Shown: in pieces, positions 43,156-52,334 of the stretch | How the letters are laid out: every line of letters starts with the position of its first letter | How positions within the stretch are numbered: the first letter of the stretch is position 1 | Origin: Gymnodinialimonas sp. 57CJ19 | GTDB taxonomy: Bacteria > Pseudomonadota > Alphaproteobacteria > Rhodobacterales > Rhodobacteraceae | NCBI RefSeq assembly: GCF_038396845.1 | Contig: NZ_CP151587.1 | Span: 3,508,001 to 3,572,000 of the forward strand | Direction of reading: 5' to 3' | Length of the DNA stretch: 64,000 nucleotides | Program-made: the position numbers and the translations under genes | The notes under the pieces: generated by a model | The model's input: the letters and a program-made list of their open reading frames with translations, nothing else | Told to the model about the DNA's origin: nothing | Databases searched by the model: none

Positions 43156-44115
43156 CTAGTTTTCGCCCAGGCCCAGCCGTTTCATGCGGCGGTAAAGGGT
43201 CGCGCGGGCCACCCCAAGCTGTCGGGCGGCCTCGGACACGTTGCCGTTCGCCCGTGCCAGCGCCCGGATCACCGCAGCCCTTTCGGCGCGTTCAAACCCG
43301 GTCGGCCCGTCCTCGCGCCCCAGAATGTCAGAGGCGGGGCGTGCCTGAAGCGGCCCGGTGCCCGCCAATCCAAACGCCCGGCGGGCCTCGCGGGTGGCGC
43401 CGACCACAAGATCGTCGCGGTCAATCGCCAGCAGCGAGGCGGAATCGCCATCGTCACATTCCGCCACCACGATCCGGGCCGAGGCGAAAGCCGCGCGGAA
43501 GTTGGCCTCTTCAATCGCGCGGGCGGTTTGGGCGACCTGCGCGGCGATCAGGCGGTTGAACGCCTCGGTCTGATCGGCCCGCGCCGAGGACACATCAAGG
43601 GCGGCAACGATCTGTCCATTCACCCCGAAGATCGGCGCGTCGATGCAGCTCATCCCGATGTTGCGGGCGTGAAAATGCTCGTCTTGGTGGATGATGACCC
43701 GGCGCCGCTCGGTCAGGCAGGTGCCGATCCCGTTGGTTCCTTCGCGTTCCTCGCTCCAATCCGCGCCAGCACGCAGGCCCCAGACCTCGAAGGTGGGGGT
43801 GTCCGTATCGGACATGCGCTGATCCAGAATGACACCTTCCGCGTCGGTCAAAAGCACCGCGCAGCCCGATTGGCCGACCAGAGTATAGAGCGCGTCCAGC
43901 CGTGGCGCGGCCACCATCATGAATTGTTCATGGGCTTGCAAACGCTCCCGCAGGGCGGATTCCTCGATCAACTCGGGCGCACGGTCATTGTCCGGGTTCA
44001 GCCCATGTTTCAGAACCGAACGGTTCCAACTGGCCGCCACCTGCGACCGCGCAGCAGCCGACGCGGAACTGGTCGCTTCAAGGACTTTATCGGCATGGGA
44101 CGTCTTGGACGGCAT
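43156..44115 (-). CDS. GAF domain/Fis-type helix-turn-helix regulator (AcoR-like, lacking the AAA+ domain)
   Basis: A 319-residue regulator. The N-terminal region (about 1-60) has the AcoR-type [23 protein letters not shown] domain (about 70-190) contains [29 protein letters not shown] and [21 protein letters not shown]. After about 100 residues of PAS-like sequence comes the Fis-type helix-turn-helix at the very end, [25 protein letters not shown]. The sigma54-interacting AAA+ ATPase, with its GAFTGA loop, that AcoR proteins normally carry between GAF and Fis is absent, so it should work with ordinary sigma factors. ATG 44115 is preferred to the in-frame GTG at 44121. It is adjacent to, and probably controls, the aldehyde dehydrogenase through the palindrome at 43131. 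Confidence 0.92.
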   Translation of the reverse strand: MPSKTSHADKVLEATSSASAAARSQVAASWNRSVLKHGLNPDNDRAPELIEESALRERLQAHEQFMMVAAPRLDALYTLVGQSGCAVLLTDAEGVILDQRMSDTDTPTFEVWGLRAGADWSEEREGTNGIGTCLTERRRVIIHQDEHFHARNIGMSCIDAPIFGVNGQIVAALDVSSARADQTEAFNRLIAAQVAQTARAIEEANFRAAFASARIVVAECDDGDSASLLAIDRDDLVVGATREARRAFGLAGTGPLQARPASDILGREDGPTGFERAERAAVIRALARANGNVSEAARQLGVARATLYRRMKRLGLGEN

Positions 44116-44327
44116 GGGCACCCCGCTGGGACTAGCCAGGGCAGTCTACGAATATTTGCTGCAAATGAAAGGAGGACGCTTGCCCTGATTGGCAAAGCCC
44201 CCCGCCCGCCGGGACCGTCAAGACGCGCCCCCAATCAGAGAGGACGCGCCCTGCCCCATGTCCAAAAACACTCACAGAACGACCCTGCCGTCCCAAGGGT
44301 CGGCAAGCCGGTTGAAAGCTCTGGCGC

Positions 44328-46373
44328 CTAGAGGTCTTTTACCAACCGAAGCGCGTCATAGATGGCGGCGTGGGTATTGCGCGCAGACACCGCATCGCCG
44401 ATGCGGAACAGTTGAAACGTCCCATCGCCGTTACGCTCGATCGTTTGCGGCAAGCCTTCGATAAGCGCGTCGTGATCCACCGCCCCGCCGTTGGAGCTGA
44501 GCGGTTTGAGGTCGAAATAAAGATCATCCAACGGCAACGTCCCGTAGTTGACCACCACCTGATCCACATCCTGCGTGGTTGAATGGTCACTGTAATCGGT
44601 GCCGATCACCGCCGTCAGCTGGTTGCCGTTTCTCGCCACGTCCAGCAAGCGGCGCGTCACGGTAAAGGTCACGTCCTTGTCCTGGAGCGACCGCATATAG
44701 GGCACCAGGTTCATCGCCATAACGCCCGGCGCGAAAACCCGGTCCGGTGTCATCACCTCCACCGTGGACCCCGCTGCTGCGGCAATTTCGGCGGCCTGAA
44801 GGCCCGCGTGATCGCCACTTTCGTCATAGATCAGCACGTTCTTGGCCGGTTTCACATCGCCCGAGATGATGTCCCAGGAGGTCACGACATGGGCCGCGTC
44901 CTGACCTGTCTCGAACAACTCGGTGTTGGGCATGCCGCCGGTGGCGATAATCACCACATCGGGGTTGAGGGCCGTCACATCCTCCACCTCGGCCCATGCG
45001 TTGAAATGGAACGTCACATCGCGGGCGGCGCATTGGGCCATGCGCCAATCAATGATCGAGATCATCTCGCGCCGCCGTGCGCTTTGGGCCGTCAGGCGCA
45101 CTTGCCCGCCGGGATCAGGCTGCGCCTCAAAGACGGTCACGTCATGGCCCCGCTCTGCCGCCACGCGGGCCGCCTCCAGCCCGGCCGGGCCTGCCCCCAC
45201 GACCACGACTTTTCGCGTGTTATCAGCGGGTTGTATGGTGTGGGGCATGGTCAGCTCTCGCCCCGTTGCGGCGTTGTGAATGCACAAGGCGTCCCCCGCC
45301 TCGTAGATCCGGTCGAGGCAGTAGGTGGCCCCGACGCAGGGGCGGATATCATCCTCGCGCCCTTCCATGATCTTCTTGACCACGTGGGGGTCGGCCATAT
45401 GGGCGCGGGTCATGCCAACCATATCCAAAAGCCCCGCCTCTACCGCGTGACGGGCGGTGGCCACGTCCGGAATTTTCGCCGCATGGAACGTGGGCATTCC
45501 CGTCAGTTTCTTGACCTGACCCGCGAAATCCAGATGCGGGGCGCTCTTCATGCCCTGGATCGGGATCAGATCGGTCATGGCCGGGTCCGTGTGGATACGC
45601 CCGCGCACCACGTTCAGGAAATCGAGCTGCCCCGTCTCGGCGAATGTTTGCGAGATCTTCAGCCCGTCTTCCGCCGTGATGCCGCCTTTCTGGGCCTCAT
45701 CGGCGGTGTAGCGGAAGCCGACGATGAACCCGTCCCCCACCCGTTTGCGAATGGCCGCCAGAACATCCAGAGGGAACCGCATCCGGTTTTCCAGGGTGTC
45801 GGCGCCATATGGGCCCACCAGATCATTGGTCAGGGGCGACCAGAACTGGTCCAACAGGTGGCCGTAGACCTGCAATTCAATCCCATCCATGCCGCCTGCC
45901 TTCATCCGCTCGGCGGCATCGGCGAAGTCGTTGATAATGCGCTCGATATCCCAATCCTCGATCAGCTTGGGAAAGGCCCGATGTGCCGGTTCACGGTGTT
46001 TTGAGGACGAAACCGAGGGCAGCCAGTCGCCCTTGTTCCACGTGGTCCGCCGCCCCAGATGGGTCAGCTGGATCATCACCGCACAGCCATGTTCGTGGCA
46101 CCCATCGGTCAGGTTCTTGATCCACGGCACCACCTCATCCTTATAGGCGAGGATATTGTTGAACACCGGCGGGCTGTCCTTGGAAACCGCCGCCGATCCT
46201 GCGGTCATGGCCAGCGCGACGCCCGCTTTTGCCCGTTCCTCATGATAGGCGCGGTAGCGATCCTTGGGCATGCCGTCTTCGGGATAGGCCGGTTCATGGC
46301 TGGTGGTCATGATCCGGTTTTTCAGGGTGAGATGTTTCAATTGGTAGGGTTGCAGCAGGGGATCTTTGGTCAT
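44328..46373 (-). CDS. NADH:flavin oxidoreductase with FAD/NAD domain, DgcA-like demethylase candidate
   Basis: A 681-residue protein. ATG 46373 starts MTKDPLLQPYQLKHLTLKNRIM, the usual entry into an old-yellow-enzyme TIM barrel (about 1-370; QLTHLGRRT, GGMDGIELQVYGHLLDQF, DMVGMTRAHMADPHV). It continues with an iron-sulfur segment and a pyridine-nucleotide domain (VVVVGAGPAGLEAARVAAERG, about 390-410). In trimethylamine dehydrogenase and FadH the cluster has CxxCxxxC plus a distant Cys; here RPCVGATYCLDRIYEAGDALC keeps three Cys but has Ala at the second. The substrate is therefore uncertain: N-methylated amines such as dimethylglycine or related betaines fit the family, the BCCT carrier and the formaldehyde dehydrogenase. 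It lies 212 bases upstream of the GAF-Fis gene. Confidence 0.88.
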   Translation of the reverse strand: MTKDPLLQPYQLKHLTLKNRIMTTSHEPAYPEDGMPKDRYRAYHEERAKAGVALAMTAGSAAVSKDSPPVFNNILAYKDEVVPWIKNLTDGCHEHGCAVMIQLTHLGRRTTWNKGDWLPSVSSSKHREPAHRAFPKLIEDWDIERIINDFADAAERMKAGGMDGIELQVYGHLLDQFWSPLTNDLVGPYGADTLENRMRFPLDVLAAIRKRVGDGFIVGFRYTADEAQKGGITAEDGLKISQTFAETGQLDFLNVVRGRIHTDPAMTDLIPIQGMKSAPHLDFAGQVKKLTGMPTFHAAKIPDVATARHAVEAGLLDMVGMTRAHMADPHVVKKIMEGREDDIRPCVGATYCLDRIYEAGDALCIHNAATGRELTMPHTIQPADNTRKVVVVGAGPAGLEAARVAAERGHDVTVFEAQPDPGGQVRLTAQSARRREMISIIDWRMAQCAARDVTFHFNAWAEVEDVTALNPDVVIIATGGMPNTELFETGQDAAHVVTSWDIISGDVKPAKNVLIYDESGDHAGLQAAEIAAAAGSTVEVMTPDRVFAPGVMAMNLVPYMRSLQDKDVTFTVTRRLLDVARNGNQLTAVIGTDYSDHSTTQDVDQVVVNYGTLPLDDLYFDLKPLSSNGGAVDHDALIEGLPQTIERNGDGTFQLFRIGDAVSARNTHAAIYDALRLVKDL

Positions 46374-46670
46374 TGAAAATCTCGCTATCTGTTGGCTGGG
46401 CGGCAATTTCGGCGGGCGCAGGCGACCTTGACTATGGGTGTCATGTCCCCACTTCCCGGAGCAATCAAAAAGTTGCACGCCTGGCCCCAAAAGGAGAGGG
46501 CGCTGCGCCCGGTTCCGCTGCGCCCGGGCGCTGTGATCAACACGCCCCGTACTGCGCGTGCCCCCCCCGAAACGATCCCGGCGCAACTGCCCGAGCGGTC
46601 TGGCCCTGCCTCAATTGACACGGGTCCACGCGGGGGGTTTACCCTCCACGACACTTCGAAAGGAACGCGC

Positions 46671-48122
46671 GTGGCACATCTGGGCATTGATATGGGCACT
46701 TCGGCAGTCAAGGTCTGCGTGACCGACGATGCGGGCGCGGTTGTGGCCACGTCCGAGGGGCCGCTGACCTCTCAACACCCGTTCACCGGCGCCAGCGAAC
46801 AGGCGCCCGACGCTTGGATCGCCGCCCTTGGCGTGGCGATGGCGGGCTTGCCTGCCGGTTTGCGCGAAACGATCAAGGTCATCGGCCTGTCAGGCCAGAT
46901 GCACGGCGCGGTCACCCTGGATGAGAGCCGCAAACCCCTGCGCCCCGCGATCCTGTGGAACGATGGCCGCGCCGTGGCCGAATGCGCCGCGATGGCCGCC
47001 GCTGTGCCCGACATCGGGCATATCACTGGCGTGCCTCCCATGCCCGGCTTCACCGCGCCCAAGCTGCTCTGGCTCAGCCACCACGAGCCAGAGGTGCACG
47101 CCCGTATCGCCCATGTGCTTTTGCCCAAGGATTATGTCGGACTTTACCTCCACGGAAACCTGGCGACAGACCCGTCCGATGCGGCCGGCACGTCGTGGTT
47201 TGACCAACATTCCGGCCAATGGTCGCAGGCTTTGTGCGATGCCTCCGCCACCGATATTGCTTGGCTGCCCCCTGTGCTGGCGGGCCACGCCGTGGCCGGA
47301 CACCTCGGCGCTGATGCGGCCCTTGCCCTTGGCTTGCCCCAAGGCATTCCTGTGGCCACCGGGGCGGGCGATGGCGCGGCGGGGGCCGTGGGGATCGGGG
47401 CCGTTGCACCGGGTGATGGCTTCATCTCGCTTGGCACATCGGGGCAGGTCTTTGTGACCACCAAGACATGCGAGCCGAACCCCGAACGTCGCACCCACGC
47501 CTATGCCCACACCCTGCCCGGCCTTTGGTTTCAGATGGCCGCCATGTTGAACGGCGCGCGGCCGATGGCGTGGTTGGCAGCGCTGCTGCAACGCCCCATC
47601 GCCGATCTTCTAGAAGAAGCCGCAACGGCCACCCCCGGCCCGCTATTCCTGCCCTACCTGAGCGGAGAGCGTACCCCCCACGGCGACAACGACATCCGCG
47701 CGGGGTTTTGGGGCCTGTCCGAGACCACCACCCAAGGCACCATGATGCGCGCCGTGGTAGAGGCCATCGCCTTCACCTTCGCCGATGCTCAGGCCGCCAT
47801 GGCCGCAGGCGGCGCAAAGCCCGACAGGCTTCTGGCCATCGGCGGCGGCACCCGCAGTGACTTCCTGTTGCAGATGATCGCCGACGTGATCCAAGTGCCC
47901 CTTGGGCGCAGCGATGCGGCCGAGGTTGGCCCCGCCCTGGGGGCCGCGCGTCTGGGGCAAATGGCCCTTGGCGCCGCGCCCTCCCATGTCGCCACCAAGC
48001 CCGAGGTCAGCCGCTGGTTCACCCCCGACCCGGCCCGCGCCGCCGAACTGGCGCCGCGCCTTGCGGGTTACCGCGCCCTCTATCCGGCACTGAAAGCCGT
48101 GGGCGCGGCAGTGGACGCCTAG
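46671..48122 (+). CDS. xylB: FGGY-family kinase, xylulokinase
   Basis: A 483-residue carbohydrate kinase. GTG 46671 (AHLGIDMGTSAVKVCV) has AAAGGAA about seven bases upstream and matches the family N-terminus, although the frame stays open to 46392. The phosphate-1 motif is LGIDMGTSAVKV. Xylulokinase-type features are GLSGQMHGAVTLD (about 74-86, with the Met-His of the XylB substrate site), AILWNDGRA, the catalytic Asp region GAGDGAAGAVGIG, SLGTSGQVFV and the late IGGGTRSDFLLQMIADV. It phosphorylates D-xylulose or a similar ketopentose. No xylose isomerase or transporter gene is adjacent. The last codon overlaps the convergent dioxygenase gene by four bases. Confidence 0.92.
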   Translation: MAHLGIDMGTSAVKVCVTDDAGAVVATSEGPLTSQHPFTGASEQAPDAWIAALGVAMAGLPAGLRETIKVIGLSGQMHGAVTLDESRKPLRPAILWNDGRAVAECAAMAAAVPDIGHITGVPPMPGFTAPKLLWLSHHEPEVHARIAHVLLPKDYVGLYLHGNLATDPSDAAGTSWFDQHSGQWSQALCDASATDIAWLPPVLAGHAVAGHLGADAALALGLPQGIPVATGAGDGAAGAVGIGAVAPGDGFISLGTSGQVFVTTKTCEPNPERRTHAYAHTLPGLWFQMAAMLNGARPMAWLAALLQRPIADLLEEAATATPGPLFLPYLSGERTPHGDNDIRAGFWGLSETTTQGTMMRAVVEAIAFTFADAQAAMAAGGAKPDRLLAIGGGTRSDFLLQMIADVIQVPLGRSDAAEVGPALGAARLGQMALGAAPSHVATKPEVSRWFTPDPARAAELAPRLAGYRALYPALKAVGAAVDA

Positions 48123-49210
48123 ATCACGCCGCGCTGGATCTGATCCTCTTCAATACTCTCGAACAGAGCCTTGAAGTTGCCCTCCCCAAAGCCGTCATCC
48201 CCTTTGCGCTGGATGAACTCGAAGAAGATCGGGCCGATCACGGTCTTGGAAAAGATCTGCAACAAGATCCGCGTCACGCCGCCGTCAACAACTCCTTCGC
48301 CGTCGATCAGGATGCCGTGCTGCTTCATGCGCTCCAACGGCTCTTCATGATTGTGCACGCGCTTGTGGCTCATGGCGTAGTAGGCGTCGGGCGGCGGTGG
48401 CATGAAGTCGATGCCATTGGCCGCGATCTGGTCCACGCTGTCGTAAATCGAATTGGTCGCCACGGCGATATGCTGGATACCTTCGCCCTTGTATTCATTG
48501 AGGTATTCTTCAATCTGCGAGGTGTCATCGGCGCTTTCGTTGATCGGAATACGGATCTTGCCGCAGGGCGAGGTCAGGGCCCGCGAAAACAGGCCCGTCT
48601 GCTTGCCCTTGATGTCAAAGAAGCGGATTTCCTTGAAGTTGAAAGCCTTGGCGTAGAAGTCATACCAAGTGGACATGTTCCCGCGCATCACGTTGTGGGT
48701 CAGGTGGTCGAGGTAATAGAACCCCGCGCCAAACGGCTTTGGGTCGGCCTCTGCAAGCCAGTCGAATTCGGCCTCATAGGGGCTTTGTTCGCCGTAGGTA
48801 TCAATGAAGTAAAGAAGTGATCCGCCGATGCCGACGACCGCAGGCACGTCCATGGTTTTATCGTCGCCGGTATATTCCTCGGCCCCGTAGTCCACCGCGC
48901 ATTTCAGCGCGTGGGCGGCATCAACGCAGCGCCACGCCATTGCCGGGGCGCAAGGGCCGTGATCTTGCACGAAACGGGCGGCGTGGGTGTTCGGCTCTCG
49001 GTTCAGGACATAGTTGATGTCGCCTTGACGATAGAGGCTGATATCGCGGGTCTTGTGCCGCGCCACCTCGGCGTAGCCCATGGCTTGGAACAGGGTTTCC
49101 AGCTCGGCCGGGTTGGGGTGGGCGAATTCGACAAACTCAAAGCCATCGGTGCCAGCCACATTGTTGGCGTCGATCACGGATTTCGGGGCGTCGTGGGGGA
49201 ATGGTCCCAT
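48119..49210 (-). CDS. hppD: 4-hydroxyphenylpyruvate dioxygenase
   Basis: A 363-residue iron enzyme converting 4-hydroxyphenylpyruvate to homogentisate in tyrosine breakdown. The C-terminal half holds the metal triad: His in YYLDHLTHNVMRGNM (about 165-180), His in GIQHIAVATNSIYD (about 247-260) and Glu in GPIFFEFIQRKGDDGFGEGNFKALFESIE (about 320-348), the last being the family signature. ATG 49210 with GGAGA six bases upstream is preferred to the frame start at 49291. The homogentisate dioxygenase and fumarylacetoacetase genes are not in the window. An IclR regulator lies 136 bases upstream on the same strand and may control it. Confidence 0.96.
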   Translation of the reverse strand: MGPFPHDAPKSVIDANNVAGTDGFEFVEFAHPNPAELETLFQAMGYAEVARHKTRDISLYRQGDINYVLNREPNTHAARFVQDHGPCAPAMAWRCVDAAHALKCAVDYGAEEYTGDDKTMDVPAVVGIGGSLLYFIDTYGEQSPYEAEFDWLAEADPKPFGAGFYYLDHLTHNVMRGNMSTWYDFYAKAFNFKEIRFFDIKGKQTGLFSRALTSPCGKIRIPINESADDTSQIEEYLNEYKGEGIQHIAVATNSIYDSVDQIAANGIDFMPPPPDAYYAMSHKRVHNHEEPLERMKQHGILIDGEGVVDGGVTRILLQIFSKTVIGPIFFEFIQRKGDDGFGEGNFKALFESIEEDQIQRGVI

Positions 49211-49346
49211 ATCGGGTCTCCTGTTTTTGAACGTCGCGTGGAACGTGCCCTTCACGCAACAAACAAATCCCGGCCCGCGGGGCATGGACATCCTACGACG
49301 CCAAGCAGTTCCATCTGTAACAGATTCGCCGCCGCCCTCGCAAGTA

Positions 49347-50183
49347 TCAGCGCTCGGACGTTTCCGCCCCCATGGCTGCGGATAATTCCGCCGCGGCCGC
49401 CATCACGGCGTCGGCAAAGGGGACCATCTGCGCCGCCGTCACCCGGCTGGCAGGGCCCGATACGCTGATACCTGCAACGGCTTCCTGGTTCAGGTCGAAA
49501 ACCGGCGCCGCGATGCAGCGCATCCCCTCATTCTTTTCTTCATCGTCAAAGGCAAAGCCCCGGTCGCGCGTGGCCTCCAGATCAGCCCTGAGCGTGGCAG
49601 GTTCCGTCAGCGTCCGAGCGGTAAATTGATCCAACGGCGCCGTGGCGATCAACCGGGACAGGCGATCATCGCTCATCTGCGCAAGCAGGGCCTTTCCGAT
49701 GCCGCTGGCATGCATGGGCGACAGCGTACCGGGCGCGAAAAAGGCGCGGATGGTGGCTGTTGTTTCGACCTGACTGACGAACAACACGCTGGAATCGCGC
49801 GCAATTCCAAGGTTTGCGGTTTCTCCCGTCACCTCCATCAATCGGCGCATGATGGGGCGGGCACGGTCCACCAGAGTCGTACGGCGCAGATAGCGGGCGC
49901 CGATGACAAAGGCCCGGGCGCCGATGTGCCAATGCTGCGCGGCGGGGTCGAACTCCACCAGCTTGCGCCCCTCCAACGTCACCAGAATGCGGTAGACGGT
50001 GGCGGGCGATTGGCTCAGGTCTTCGGCCAGACGAGACAGGGTCGCACCGGGGGTCTCGCTCAGATGTTCCAACACCTCCATCGCCCGGTCGAGGGACTTG
50101 ATGGTGTTCTGCGCGGTCTTGTCATCCCAATCGCGCGGCCGCCCGCGCGCGCGCCGAGGCGGGGTTTTGTCAGGATCAGCCAT
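49347..50183 (-). CDS. IclR family transcriptional regulator
   Basis: A 278-residue regulator. The N-terminal tail RARGRPRDWDD resembles an AT-hook. The winged helix-turn-helix is about 25-95 (AMEVLEHLSETPGATLSRLAEDL, SQSPATVYRILVTLEGRKLVEF), and the IclR ligand domain is about 105-270 (FVIGARYLRRTTLVD, then PMHASGIGKALLAQM and MRCIAAPVFDLNQEAVAGISVSGP). ATG 50183 has GGTGG seven bases upstream; longer starts to 50237 are less likely. IclR proteins of this type usually regulate catabolic genes next to them. Here hppD is downstream on the same strand and the glycosyltransferase operon is divergent across 285 bases. Confidence 0.93.
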   Translation of the reverse strand: MADPDKTPPRRARGRPRDWDDKTAQNTIKSLDRAMEVLEHLSETPGATLSRLAEDLSQSPATVYRILVTLEGRKLVEFDPAAQHWHIGARAFVIGARYLRRTTLVDRARPIMRRLMEVTGETANLGIARDSSVLFVSQVETTATIRAFFAPGTLSPMHASGIGKALLAQMSDDRLSRLIATAPLDQFTARTLTEPATLRADLEATRDRGFAFDDEEKNEGMRCIAAPVFDLNQEAVAGISVSGPASRVTAAQMVPFADAVMAAAAELSAAMGAETSER

Positions 50184-50468
50184 GGGCATTCCACCGGATT
50201 TGAAATTCGATTTCACCATATGAAAAACAATGGCCATACGTAAAGAACTAATGGAACGTACCGCCCGCCTTCGTGAAAAACGATTTCAGAAACGTGCCGG
50301 ACGTCCGAGGCGACGTCTACAGTGCCCCTGAACTGTCAAGGCCCCGCGGATCGACGCCATCGCAGTGCCAACCCAACACCAATCGCCACGCCTCAGGCTG
50401 TTCTAATACGGCCCGTGGCGTGGTAAGCTGGCTCAAATCACACCGGCAAACCGGGATCAAAGGGCGAC

Positions 50469-52274
50469 GTGCAGCACCTCAAGAACACCTCAAAACATGG
50501 CGAAGTTCTGGCCGTGTCGATGATGAAAGACGAAGCGCCGTTCCTTCTGGAATGGTTCGCGCATCATCTGGCCGTGGGCTTCACCAATATCCTCGTCTAC
50601 ACCAACGATTGCAGCGACGGCACCGATACCATGCTGAAAAGGCTGGAGGAATTGGGCCTGGGCCACCACCGTGAGAACGTCATCGCGGAAGGGATCAAGC
50701 CGCAACCCTCGGCCCTGAAGCACGCGCAGATGGAGCCAATCGTGCGCCAGGCCGACTGGGTTTTGAACTTTGACGCCGATGAATTCCTCTGCATCCGCCA
50801 CCCCTCGGGCAGTGTTGAGGGGATGATCGACGACGCCGTGGCTCAAGGGGCCAATGGCATTGTGATCACGTGGCGGATCTATGGCTCGGGCGGGGTGGTG
50901 GAATGGTCCCGCGCGCCCGTGACCGAGCAATATATCCGCGCCGCGCCGCCGCTCTGGAACAAGGGATGGGGGGTGAAAACCCTGTTCAAATTCGACCACC
51001 GCTATTGGAAACTCGGCATCCATCGCCCGTCGATCAAGAACAAGTGGCTGGAGACGGACTTTCCCGACACGGTGAAGTGGCTCAACGGCTCTGGCCGCCC
51101 GATGGAGGACTACTTCAAGTTCCGTGGCTGGCGCTCGATCCGGCGCACCGTGGGCTACGATTGGGCGCAGATGAACCACTACGCGGTGAAGTCGGTGGAC
51201 AGCTACGCCGTGCGCAAGTTCCGCGGCAATGTGAACAACAAGAAAGACAAGTATAACAACGACTACTGGTCCTTGCAGGACCGCAACGAGGTGGAAGACA
51301 AAACCGCCATGTTGCACGCCGAAAAACGCGCCAAGATCATGGCAGAGCTGTTGAAAGATCCGGTCCTGCACGACCTGCATTTCGCCGCGCTGGACCGGGT
51401 GGAAGCCCGCCTTGACGAATACCGCCAGACCGAGGCCTATGCCCAATTGCGCGAAGGGTTAATCGAGGCCGGGAAGGTCCCCATCACCAAGATCGAGGCC
51501 AAGCCCCCCCAAGCCCGCGACCCCGCCAAGATCGCCGCCTTGATGAGCCGGGTGGAAAAGGAAGCCGCCGCCAAACCGATCGAGGAACGGCGCAACGACA
51601 ATGTCGCCGGGTGGGCGGCCTCGGACGGCGATCCTTACGTGCAGGGCGACATCGACCTGAGCGGCGAAATCGGTCTGGAATGGGTGGCGAACCACGATAT
51701 CGACCTGCCCGCCGACCCCCGTGTTTTTTCGCCCGAAAGCCTCGACGTGATCATTCTGGGCCGGTTTGAACGCCGCCACGCCCGCAATATCGCGGGCTAC
51801 TTGGCCCATTGTCCCCGCGTGCTGGAAATCGGCGCGGGGATTGGGTTTATCGGCATGCGCACCGTAAAGATGAACGACGGCACGATCTATATGGCGCAAG
51901 ACAGCCGCACCCCGCTGGTGGCCTATGGCCGGACGCTGGCCGAGCGGGCCGAGATCGCCAACGACCGCCTGAAATTCACCGATGGCCCGCTGATCTTCCC
52001 CTCCGACGGGCCGGATCAAGCCAGCGGGTTGGCCGCCTATCTGAAGGATTTCAACCCCGATGCCCTGCGCATTGGTCGCGCCGCTGACTTGCCCGCCGCA
52101 CGCTTGGGCTCCCAAGACCTGAGCCGGCTCAAGCGGGTGATTATCCCCGTCGTCTCGGACGATCAGGCCGAGAAGTACCGCGCGGAATATACGCCGGTGC
52201 TGGCGGAAAAGGGCTTTGTGGAAGACGTCGAACGCGCGCCCTCGGGCTCTTTGCAATTCAATGGCACGCTATAG
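50469..52274 (+). CDS. Glycosyltransferase family 2-like protein fused to a methyltransferase-like domain
   Basis: A 601-residue protein. The first half (about 10-330) is a Glyco_tranf_2_4/GT92-like transferase: VSMMKDEAPFLLEWFAHHLAVG, VYTNDCSDGTDTML, and the nucleotide-sugar DxD in LNFDADEFLCI (about 97-107), then KGWGVKTLFKF and LGIHRPS. This half is paralogous to 61787-62971. A charged helical linker (about 330-400) precedes a C-terminal domain (about 420-601) with VLEIGAGIGFIGMRTV, resembling the SAM-binding motif of FkbM-type methyltransferases. GTG 50469 follows AAAGGG. A single chain that could both add and methylate a sugar would suit capping of a polysaccharide, but the second activity is inferred from one motif. 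Confidence 0.88.
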   Translation: MQHLKNTSKHGEVLAVSMMKDEAPFLLEWFAHHLAVGFTNILVYTNDCSDGTDTMLKRLEELGLGHHRENVIAEGIKPQPSALKHAQMEPIVRQADWVLNFDADEFLCIRHPSGSVEGMIDDAVAQGANGIVITWRIYGSGGVVEWSRAPVTEQYIRAAPPLWNKGWGVKTLFKFDHRYWKLGIHRPSIKNKWLETDFPDTVKWLNGSGRPMEDYFKFRGWRSIRRTVGYDWAQMNHYAVKSVDSYAVRKFRGNVNNKKDKYNNDYWSLQDRNEVEDKTAMLHAEKRAKIMAELLKDPVLHDLHFAALDRVEARLDEYRQTEAYAQLREGLIEAGKVPITKIEAKPPQARDPAKIAALMSRVEKEAAAKPIEERRNDNVAGWAASDGDPYVQGDIDLSGEIGLEWVANHDIDLPADPRVFSPESLDVIILGRFERRHARNIAGYLAHCPRVLEIGAGIGFIGMRTVKMNDGTIYMAQDSRTPLVAYGRTLAERAEIANDRLKFTDGPLIFPSDGPDQASGLAAYLKDFNPDALRIGRAADLPAARLGSQDLSRLKRVIIPVVSDDQAEKYRAEYTPVLAEKGFVEDVERAPSGSLQFNGTL

Positions 52275-52334
52275 GCTGATTGGCCTTGGCGTGGGGGGCT
52301 ACGCTGGCCTACTCTGCCGCAAAAGGGGCATGCA

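Noticed and set aside
46392..46670. 93-codon extension of xylulokinase
   Set aside because: The FGGY fold begins at AHLGIDMGTS, GTG 46671 has a ribosome-binding site, and the extension has no homology-like features.
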